Below, one piece after another: positions 58,001 through 64,000 of a stretch of 64,000 bases of DNA. Both the position numbers and the translations under genes were made by a program. Every line of letters starts with the position of its first letter. Position 1 is the first letter of the stretch. This stretch comes from Dendrolimus kikuchii (lineage: Eukaryota > Arthropoda > Insecta > Lepidoptera > Lasiocampidae): contig CM034394.1 in NCBI GenBank assembly GCA_019925095.2, positions 9,684,272 through 9,748,271 of the forward strand, written 5' to 3'. The notes under the pieces were generated by a model. It was not told the origin of the DNA. It was given only the letters and a program-made list of their open reading frames with translations, and searched no databases.

Positions 58001-61000
58001 CTTTTTTACCAGGGGAAATACGCTCGAGGAGAAACCACTGCGGTCGAAGCGCGGCGGGATGTGTAGGATTCGCCACGTCGGGATGGCATCAACACCCCCG
58101 CAGAAGAGCTTGTGCCACACCAACGGTCGGAGATACCCACGAAAACCATTGGCCGTTACTCCATACGTGCCGTGTTTGTCGCGTTCTGCAACTCGAACGG
58201 AAGCACTGAGACCCCTATCAGAAATTTATTACTAACGGAGATATTAAAAAGTGCTTTACGAGCTCAATCGCTCTCTTAGCACAATATTTTACGCCTAAAT
58301 AACAGTAATTCGCAATAACAGGGGTTTCCTGCTAAATAAAGTAATGAAAAATTGGCCCAAATCCCAAGTAAACACACTAAACAAAAGCTTTATAAATACA
58401 ATTATTGTTAAACATGCACTGTATACATAATTTATTGCATTAGTCGGCTTTGGTGGCCGTGGCTAGGCGTAAATTATTTATTTATTTAAAATAACACTAG
58501 CATTTGAAGTTCACAAATAATTATTATTGTAATAAAGAAACTTCAGTGTTATTAGTATTTCACGCTGTTCAATACTTATCTAACTATAAATGCATAGTAT
58601 TCAAATTAGTCAGCTGTCTCGCATTTAATTTAATACACGAAGTTACTGTTTGTTTGGTATTAAATATCCTATTTATTTTTAAACTAGTATTAATTATTTC
58701 TGTATTTAGTGCTTCCGTGGTCGATCCACGACGTCATGGCCCGTATCGCAGCAGCTTGGGCCAAGTGGCGTGAGGTGACAGATGTCGTTTGTGACCCCAA
58801 AATGCCGGTTAATTAAAAGGACAGGTCTATAAATCCATCATTAGACCTGGCAGTGAAGCGTGGCCTGTACTTGAGCGACACAAGCAAGAACTGCGTGTCA
58901 CGGAGATGAATATGCTGCAATGGATGTGTGGAGTGACGCGGAAAGACCGGGTCAGGAACTCCCGCATCCGTGGCAGTCTCATGTCCATGGCATAGCAGAC
59001 AAACTGCAAGAGTGTCGCTTACGTTGGTACAGCCACGTTTTACGGAGTCCGGCTAATTATGTGGGAAACAAATATCTAGCCATGCCGCCTGCACCAGGTC
59101 CCGGTCGCAGGGGAAGGCCAAGAAATGTTGACTTGACGTTGTGAAAGATGACATGCGTACCAATGGTCTCAAAACGGGGGATGTTGAAGACCGCGCGAAG
59201 TGGAGTAGAAAAACTAGGAAAGCGAACCCTGGGCCTCGGAGTGAACGCTCCGAACACAACCGGGATTTAACTCTCGGATAATGATGATGAGAGGTTTCCA
59301 CACGATTTCCTTCGTGTAAACTTTAAATTCGTCGCATCCCAGGAAATCTATGCCACTTTCCGCAATAAAAAGTATTCTATGTTAATCACGGGTATACAAA
59401 ATACAAGTACATTCATAGTAATTAAATATATGGATATTAATTTGATGGTGAAGGTTTGAATTTTTGTATAAGTTTGTTAAGATCTTGAGAATGTAATATT
59501 GTATATTTAAAATACAACTATATTTTAAATATACAACATTACATTCTCAAGATCTTAACAAACTGTTATACAAAAATTTAAACCTTCACCATCAAATTAA
59601 TATCCGTATATTTCATTACTATGAATTTACTTTGGGTCATACATATTAAAGGTGAATTCGCGGCGCGTATACCGTGTGATGAAAGAATTTTTATCTCTTG
59701 TAGAAAATCATGTTTCTACGCTGTAAATTGAAGTTTATCTATCTATTTATTGATCCTTTCTTCAGAACCTTGCAGACCATAAACTACACCCATTTTCTTA
59801 AGATTTAGTAGAGAAGTTCTCGTTAAAAGCAAGAGACAAACGTGAGATAGTTAGGTAATATCTCGAGAAATAAAATAATTTCGCGGATATTTACGCGAGC
59901 GATTTTTTTTCACATTCTTTACTCATACAATCATATTTATACAGATAAAAGTATTATGGATATAATAATAATAACGCTCGTATTATCAAGACACTGCCCA
60001 TAGAGACAGTATTGAATGACACAGTAAATAAGCACGAATGTCTCACTGTTTATACATAGTTGTGTAGTATGTATGTTATGATTGAGTACTTATTTATGTA
60101 TTTATTTACGTTGAGATTATAATGTATGCATGTGATTAATAATTTCATTTCTTTTATTGAGTTATTAGCTAGAGTTCCAAATATTATTTTTACTGTGTAT
60201 CCGACAGTTACTGCTGATCGCACCCAATCTCGCAGTTCGACCCCGTGTGCATAGTGTTCCCACCTCGTCAAAACACGCATTTACATATCTATCTATACTA
60301 AAATAAATCTGTAAATGGTTCGAGTTTGTACATTGCTTTTAAAAATGTGAAAAAAATCACGGGGGTTAATTCGGACCAGGAGATGCCGAAAATGCAATTT
60401 TTAGAATTTTTGTCAGTCTCTTAAAGCATGACTTGGCAACTACTGAAAAGATTTAAATGAGACTGGAATCGGAGCTAGCTTATATCCTGTAACCTGGTAA
60501 CTTAGGATACTTTTTATTCCGATGTTATTTATAAATGACAGCGTTTCCGTGGGATAAACGAACATAGCGAAAAAGATGGTGCAACGATCGCATCTTTTAT
60601 GGAAATTATTGAAGATATATGAATGAAGCTCGACATAAGGCTGGCTTATAACCCGATTCAAGGCTTAGGATACGTTTTATCCCGATAAAAGACACTGTTT
60701 ACTTGAAACAGATGGATTATCAAAATAGATGGCGCTGCAATTGCGGTTTTTTTAATTCACTAACAAATACATTGTCATAAACGGCATATCATTCATTATG
60801 TTACTTCAAATCAGGTTGGCTTCGACTCGCCTATATATTTTGCTGGGCAGTTGGTCGGGTTGTCTAGACTACATGGACTTAGTTTCTTTGTTATTATAAT
60901 ATGTGTAAAAAACCGGAATTTTTGTGTATGTCAAATAAAGGTACTGCTTAGGGTTTGACATGCGGCGTAGCCGCGGGTAAACTCTACAGTATTATAAAAT

Positions 61001-64000
61001 TCTATACATGCTGTCTGTACATTGAAGCTATTAAAAAAAACAACTAAAATAGACTGTATAAACGATGCGATGGAGAACACAATGCATTTTTAATACGCTT
61101 TTATTAGCTTTATACGTTTGTTAGTGTTAATCTTTCAAGTTAAATTTGATCGACTTCCCGGTTTCCGATTGAGCTGAAATTTTGCACGTATGTGTATATC
61201 GCGTGACAATGCAATAATATGGTACCATGGAGCTGATCTGATGATGGAGTCGGAAGGTGGCCATAGGAACTCCTGTACTAAACGAGATAGACCCGTCGTG
61301 TTTGGGCTCGGTTTACTTGTCTTGGCTAGCACTCTGCTGCTACATGATATGCAGGATCTCAAAAGCTTGTATTTAAAAACCTTTTTAAAAAAGCTTATTT
61401 TTACATAACGTTCCATTTTATCATAAGAGTGTATTTAATTCTTTTTTCAAAGTTTCCACGGAGAAGGGAATTACATCATAAATAATCACTAAAAAATGAT
61501 AAATAAATAATAGTTAAAAAAGAAGTAAAAAAATACGCTTTTATAGAAAATTCAACTAAAAAATAGAAATAAATTTGAATTAAAAATAGTGTAAGAAAAA
61601 ATGATTTTATTGTAAAAAAAAAAGCGTGGGGTGCATGGTATCAATAGTTATAAATATTTCAGATATGAGTAGAAGGGTTATTATTCAGATATAAGTACAA
61701 GGGTTATTTTGATAAATCCTGAAAAGCACCCCACGCTTTTTTTACAATAAAATATTTTCTTCTTACACTATTTTTAATTCAAATTTATTAAAAAAAATTA
61801 GTTGGATTTTCTATAAAAGCGTATTTTTCAGTTTTTTTTTAACTGTTATTTATTTTTGATTTATTAACTGTGTGTCGGTTTGTCTGTTTCTTCGAGATTC
61901 ACGCAAAAATTACTGGGCCAATTTCGATATGATTTTCGCTGATCAACAGCAATATTCATAGACTCAAAATCTGTGTTACTTTTTATCCTGGGAATCACGC
62001 GGGCATTTTTCTGGGAATTATTTAAAATGGTCAGATAAAAAAAATAGTTCCAATGTGATTTTTCACTGATCGATAACAATTTTTTTGTATCCCGCGGGAA
62101 TTTTCTTGGGAGCGATTTGAAGTTGTTTGGGTGCATAAAAATTGTTTTTTTCCGATACAGTTTTCACTAAAATTATAGTTTACATTCTTTTTTAAATGCT
62201 GCGATACTTTGTGTCCCGGGAATCCTGCGGGAATCTTAAGTCAAGCGTGGACGAAGTCGCGGGTATATGCTAGAATAAAAATATAGTCTCTTCAATAACC
62301 AAACCGCCAATCGAAAATTGGACATAACATGGAAGAAAAAGTGTTATTTTTTTCATTTTTATTCTATGAAACTATCAAATTCTTCTACCATATTATAATA
62401 TAATGAGTTTTTTTATATTTATATCACATGTTGTTTGAATGAGACTTCACTAACATTAACATTAGCCCGCGGGAACTTTTGCATTTACATTTTTTTCTTT
62501 GAAGCATCTTCATATTAAATTTATTAAAAATCATTTTATATCGCCGTAAAGAAAGAAAGAACAAAAACGTAAACAAAGATAACATTAAACTCAGTTTCCA
62601 ATTTATATGTATCAACAATGTATTTGCCATGTGAATTAATAAGGTTACATAAAAGGCAAAATTGTAGATTTTCGCGAGTTACGCATGTTTCAGCACAATT
62701 GGTTTGACCACTACAACACTAAGCAGTTTTATTCTCTTTTGGTAGCCTAAATGTTATATTTGATATTGTTAGCTAAGAGAATTTTTTTTTTCAATTCTCA
62801 TATTCTGAAAGTACTCTTGGAGTTGTTTAATCACAGGGATGAAAACAGCCCATTTCGTCCCTGGAAAACGACTGTTGCCTGCTGTCAAAAAATTTAAAAA
62901 ACTATGCATAATAAGCCATAGACAATAAATACATGCGACTCCTGTCCCAGCTTTTTTACAGCTACTTTTAAATCGCAGCATAAATTGTAATAAAAAAAAT
63001 ATCATCAATGTAACATCATTTTATATTTATAAATTACTTTTCACTAAATTATTATTTAATTTACACAGCTAAATATTAACTATCATCAGTAAAAAAAAAT
63101 ACAGGTTGGTAGAATGCCACAGAAACAAAAACCTTGACGTTGCATATGTGACGCACGTGATGACGTTTCATCAGATTTAGATATGGATTTAACGCCTGTT
63201 TTTATTAGAGAAGTATTTGTTTGTTTAACTAATCAGTTTTTATTTAGTTTCCTTATATTCGAAATGAAAAGCAGAGTGTTCAACTCAGGTGAAAGGCCTA
63301 TCTAAGTACGAGATGGTTTGGCTCACGAGCTAAGCGGGAGCGCTAATAATTCGAGTGCCTAAATAGGTCACTTTCACCTCTCACACAATCTACTATTTCG
63401 GCTTATATCAAAACATAATTGTTGGACAAACAATGATCAAAATGGCGTTAAACATCGACGTTGTCGTGATTAATATGACAGAGTATCACCTTCAGGTAAT
63501 TAAGTCATTATTACGAGTATATCTTATCAGCGCCTTATTCTCCCGATAACTAATGTATAGCTATATCGATGCTAATTCACAAAATATCCAACAACCATAT
63601 TTTTAAGCAAATAAACATATCTAATACATACTGAGCATGATCTATCTAATATATTCGTATAGATATAATTGTCTAATAATAAGTAATAATATATATGTAA
63701 ATATTATATATGGTCTAGGTTTAAGTTATGATGAACAAAGAGTTTCATTCATTCATCTATGATCTGTGAAATATCAACTTTGCAAAATATTGTGTTTGCA
63801 AGATGAATTATTAACGTGCCTTTTTAATTTATACTCTCCGTTCAAACCCCTGTCCGCCAGTTTTACGAAATTGAAAAGCCACGGCTCTAATTAACTTACC
63901 CACTGATGTCGGACTTTTAGATGAACTATCTGTCGTTTCGGTGAATCCTTTGTCCCTTTTGTCATCCATTTCTGTATCAGAATCTAATATGCTGGGCAAG
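44253..64000 (-). CDS. Ac13E: Adenylyl cyclase type 9 / Ac13E-like, 5' part outside window
   Basis: Membrane enzyme converting ATP to cAMP. Four exons on the - strand, read right to left: 63900-64000 and beyond, 49318-49709, 46440-46664, 44253-46079. All have GT/AG borders and matching phases. The part in view encodes the end of the C1b linker, a Ser/Pro/Arg-rich linker, six membrane spans and the complete C2 domain. C2 shows the ATP-site residues contributed by this half: KIKTIG lysine, YDIWGD aspartate, NIASRM asparagine and arginine, VKGK lysine. The two metal-binding aspartates belong to C1, outside the window. Phrases such as RVLNELIADFDELLERP and the position of RKDSGIRS in the linker match ADCY9 / Ac13E better than other cyclases. 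The gene faces Grd tail to tail. Its last visible intron is 14.2 kb and full of transposons. Assignment is by motif recognition. Confidence 0.88.
46440..46664 (-). CDS. Ac13E: Adenylyl cyclase linker exon, GC-rich
   Basis: A 225-bp exon (75 codons), phase 0 at both ends; acceptor ..gggttacag, donor CAACAACAG/gtataa. It encodes an Ala/Pro/Ser-rich segment, then LCPSVNSRKDSGIRSTSRRS and SIQQQ, joining IFALNH of the next exon. RRSS is a PKA-type phosphorylation consensus, which would suit feedback by cAMP, but this is inference. Much more GC-rich than the surroundings. The opposite strand is also open over this stretch, a composition effect. Confidence 0.85.
47101..47251 (+). mobile_element. RTE-like LINE tail, copy f, in cyclase intron
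   Basis: 151-bp tail with (TATG)n end and perfect 13-bp target duplication taagatatatact (47088-47100, 47252-47264). Confidence 0.88.
47495..47640 (-). repeat. LINE-tail-like repeat, second copy
   Basis: cttaggggttggtagagacg to gtttattataggtggttttt; partner of 4625-4760. Confidence 0.45.
48243..48645 (+). repeat. GTGGTAGTTTTGGTAGTT minisatellite
   Basis: About 400 bp of imperfect tandem units (gtggtagttttggtagtt and variants with atttggtag), strongly G/T on the + strand. The open frame (poly V/L) is meaningless. Lies in the cyclase intron 46665-49317. Confidence 0.9.
48690..48840 (+). repeat. SINE-like family A, 5' half, in cyclase intron
   Basis: tgcaggaacggagaaagaat to ctcgccataacaacaagg; matches the first half of 36123-36425. 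Confidence 0.65.
49318..49709 (-). CDS. Ac13E: Adenylyl cyclase C1b linker exon
   Basis: A 392-bp exon, acceptor ..cttgttttag, donor ATTGAG/gtaagt. The reading starts (split codon) SYGKYTNKIKNWKVPRFLRK, continues through KTLNFLECGDGGVTSQSS and ends SSSYRSQYGRQNTIE. It starts in phase 1, matching the exon at 63900, and ends in phase 0, matching the exon at 46664. Hydrophilic, no membrane segment: the regulatory C1b linker between the first catalytic half and the second membrane block. Confidence 0.85.
49846..50005 (+). repeat. Dispersed lepidopteran-type repeat, second copy
   Basis: aaacgtcccactgctggact, then cacgcttgcccaaagcg and tttgacacatcggttatctc; partner of 19066-19262. Confidence 0.5.
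50624..51916 (+). mobile_element. mariner element, maT/DD37D clade, nearly complete
   Basis: About 1.29 kb bounded by inverted ends (tagtctggccataaatact at the left; the complement of a close match, ending ggcaagacta, at the right), each beginning with the TA target. The interior holds a broken transposase on the + strand. Sits in the 14-kb cyclase intron, opposite to the host gene. Slight divergence between the two ends and few coding breaks suggest a fairly young copy. Confidence 0.88.
50765..51841 (+). pseudogene. mariner transposase, frameshifted
   Basis: Two long pieces of one transposase. The first (from the ATG at 50765, MEWGDKENRIALIALHKIG) carries a helix-turn-helix region and stops at 51172. 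The second, in another frame from about 51215, runs FFTIEQHFNKQNDRIYA, FQQDSAPGHKARSTQSWLE, DWPFSPDLNPLDNDLWS to a stop at 51841. The first catalytic aspartate (LFTDE) lies between the two pieces near 51208. The second is in QQD, the third in PLD about 37 residues on, which points to the DD37D (maT, Bombyx-mariner-like) clade. At least two small indels near 51160-51225 break the frame, so this copy should not make an active enzyme. Confidence 0.87.
51917..52834. other. Cyclase intron
   Basis: Holds the SINE fragment (52262) and a perfect 24-bp inverted repeat (52517-52569). Confidence 0.6.
52262..52396 (-). repeat. tRNA-derived SINE fragment
   Basis: On the - strand a tRNA-like stretch: gcgatgccgtagttggttaa (A-box type) and gggttcgaatcc (B-box), about 45 bp apart. 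The fold is not a clean cloverleaf, so this is a pol III-derived SINE head rather than a tRNA gene. Confidence 0.5.
52835..53463 (+). mobile_element. Helitron-like repeat interrupted by another element
   Basis: Left part (to about 53010, ending ..ttttattccgggaatgtaa) and right part (53400-53463, ttttcaccaaaacgatgcct to cttatcctag) belong to one family copy. The insert 53023-53400 is the flipped-core repeat. Confidence 0.55.
53023..53400 (+). repeat. Flipped-core repeat, copy 1
   Basis: Shares flanks with 63003-63400 in the same orientation (gtaacatcattttata, ggtagaatgccacagaaa, atatgtgacgcacgt, tattcgaaatga), but its core 53299-53353 is inverted relative to that copy. Confidence 0.8.
53815..53960 (+). 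mobile_element. Jockey-type LINE 3' tail
   Basis: Contains gcctggaagagatcgctcta and agcgataaggccgcctattg, a 3' end sequence that I recognise as very common in Lepidoptera, and ends near aataaagttttat. Confidence 0.65.
53961..55084. other. Cyclase intron
   Basis: AT-rich; nothing coding recognised. Confidence 0.6.
55085..55255 (+). repeat. CR1-like LINE 3' tail
   Basis: Contains gagtttcttgccgcttcttc and ends in a ttttgaatttgaatttac run. The same piece is nested in the foldback element near 4105-4200. Confidence 0.6.
55270..55590 (+). repeat. Dispersed repeat, cyclase intron
   Basis: Short repeated blocks (ctatcccagtttttggtata, aatcggttcagtagttttct) ending acagacagaccgaaagagtt, a common lepidopteran repeat style. 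Non-coding. Confidence 0.45.
55607..55781 (-). mobile_element. RTE-like LINE tail, copy g
   Basis: 175-bp tail on the - strand with perfect 13-bp target duplication aatagagataata (55594-55606, 55782-55794). Confidence 0.88.
55800..55944 (+). mobile_element. RTE-like LINE tail, copy h, head-to-head with copy g
   Basis: A second tail of the same family on the opposite strand, starting within about 10 bp of copy g's target duplication. No clear target duplication of its own. Confidence 0.8.
56237..57451 (-). mobile_element. Decayed mariner (DD34D type)
   Basis: About 1.2 kb with inverted ends: ctgtcaaaaaagtaccggga at the left, the complement of ctgtcaaaaaagtatcggga at the right. Inside, on the - strand, broken transposase pieces: MNRLYQKTRAHEWYKAFKNG near 57207, KRVVTGDERWVSEF and SRSKVKIMLTVFFDYHGVVH near 56820-56640, and a degraded C-terminus near 56500. 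Wording fits the irritans/mellifera/cecropia group. Frameshifts and stops are many, so it is older than the copy at 50.6 kb. It is close to full length between its ends. Confidence 0.82.
57452..58719. other. Cyclase intron with unexplained GC-rich island
   Basis: 57985-58209 is open for 74 codons, Arg/His/Cys-rich (HWPLLHTCRVCRVLQLERKH). It may be a decayed transposase C-terminus, but I cannot assign it. Confidence 0.4.
58720..59290 (+). mobile_element. RTE-like LINE C-terminal remnant
   Basis: Broken + strand readings: ELRVTEMNMLQWMCGVTRKD and RVRNSRIRGSL (58880-58980), then CRLRWYSHVLRSPANYVGNK (59010-59075) and GPGRRGRPRN. The order TEMxMLxWMxGVT, RVRNxxIRG, LRWYxHV is that of RTE-type ORF ends. 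It ends near a gataatgatgatga run. Confidence 0.75.
59407..59630. repeat. Near-perfect 108-bp-arm hairpin
   Basis: Arms 59407-59514 and 59521-59630 around a 6-base loop (caacta), with a handful of mismatches and a 2-base indel. The innermost 14 bp pair perfectly. Confidence 0.9.
59631..60289. other. Cyclase intron
   Basis: Nothing recognised. Confidence 0.6.
60290..60985 (+). repeat. Dispersed repeat, cyclase intron
   Basis: Ends tgcggcgtagccgcgggtaa, a typical end of abundant butterfly/moth repeats. No protein signal. Confidence 0.45.
61125..61410 (+). repeat. Dispersed repeat, copy 2
   Basis: Partner of 2445-2735 in opposite orientation. Confidence 0.7.
61501..61863. mobile_element. Hairpin MITE with ~134-bp arms
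   Basis: Arms 61501-61634 and 61726-61863, AT-rich; the inner end is gcgtggggtgc and its complement. The 91-bp loop contains two near-copies of a 24-bp unit (cagatatgagtagaagggtt / cagatataagtacaagggtt). Confidence 0.8.
62276..63002. other. Cyclase intron
   Basis: AT-rich, nothing recognised. Confidence 0.6.
63003..63400 (+). repeat. Flipped-core repeat, copy 2
   Basis: Partner of 53023-53400. The core 63306-63360 (gtacgagatggtttggctca ...) reads in the opposite direction, between the inverted arms aggtgaaaggcctatctaag and its complement-like ataggtcactttcacct. Confidence 0.8.
63401..63899. other. Cyclase intron next to the edge exon
   Basis: AT-rich, nothing recognised apart from the splice donor at 63898-63899. 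Confidence 0.6.
63900..64000 (-). CDS. Ac13E: Adenylyl cyclase exon, cut by window edge
   Basis: At the right edge, the - strand reads LPSILDSDTEMDDKRDKGFT, then ETTDSSSKSPTSVG up to a strong donor (GTGG/gtaagt). It ends in phase 1, exactly what the exon at 49709 needs, giving ..SVG-SYGKY... An acidic and Ser/Thr-rich linker piece. The upstream part, including the C1 catalytic domain and the first six membrane spans, lies outside. Confidence 0.75.

Larger units (their letters stand above)
61002..62275 (+). mobile_element. Helitron-like repeat with nested insertions
   Basis: Starts near attataaaattctatacatg and ends gtcgcgggtatatgctag (62258-62275). Inside are the 61125-61410 repeat and the hairpin 61501-61863. 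Confidence 0.5.

Noticed and set aside
1..64000. Search for CRISPR arrays, bacterial operons, integrated viral genes or a novel defence system
   Set aside because: No regularly spaced repeats, no operon-like ORF runs and no viral structural or polymerase genes were seen; the window is ordinary insect chromosomal DNA rich in transposons.

Overview
The window reads as insect nuclear DNA, most likely lepidopteran. The gene exons have invertebrate GT/AG introns of several kilobases. The non-coding sequence is AT-rich and packed with short repeat families of moth and butterfly type: RTE-like LINE tails ending in (ATGT)n, CR1/Jockey-type LINE ends, maT/DD37D mariners, Helitron-like repeats ending in CTAG, and MITEs. 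No bacterial or viral gene organisation was seen. The species cannot be named from this sequence.

Two real protein genes were found, both incomplete at their 5' ends and pointing towards each other. (1) On the + strand, about 25.0-37.3 kb, lies a Cys-loop ligand-gated ion channel subunit that matches the insect GRD (GABA and glycine-like receptor) type. Nine exons join in a consistent reading frame from the extracellular domain to the stop codon after TM4. A tenth candidate exon in the TM3-TM4 loop lies at a duplicated and transposon-invaded spot. The signal-peptide exon(s) were not found. (2) On the - strand, from 44.25 kb past the right edge, lies a transmembrane adenylyl cyclase of the type 9 / Drosophila Ac13E type. 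Four exons join in frame: end of the cytoplasmic C1b linker, a Ser/Arg-rich linker exon, and a large 3' exon with six membrane spans and the whole C2 catalytic domain. The C1 catalytic half lies beyond position 64000. The two 3' ends face each other across about 6.9 kb of repeat-rich DNA. Both products are signalling proteins of excitable cells, but nothing in the sequence links them functionally.

The rest is mobile-element territory. 1-25 kb holds LINE remnants, a 2.2 kb long-TIR element carrying an identical 231-bp copy of the LINE fragment next to it, two copies of a ~147-bp-TIR foldback element, and Helitron-like repeats. The Grd introns contain LINE tails with intact target duplications and SINE-like repeats. 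The 14-kb cyclase intron (49.7-63.9 kb) holds two mariners (one almost intact, one decayed), a head-to-head LINE pair, several long hairpins, and a repeat pair whose core is inverted between copies. No tRNA, rRNA or CRISPR locus was found. No clearly new biological system is evident. The most notable items are the rearranged Grd loop exon, the long-TIR element with a captured neighbour, the near-perfect 108-bp-arm hairpin at 59.4-59.6 kb, and the flipped-core repeat pair.
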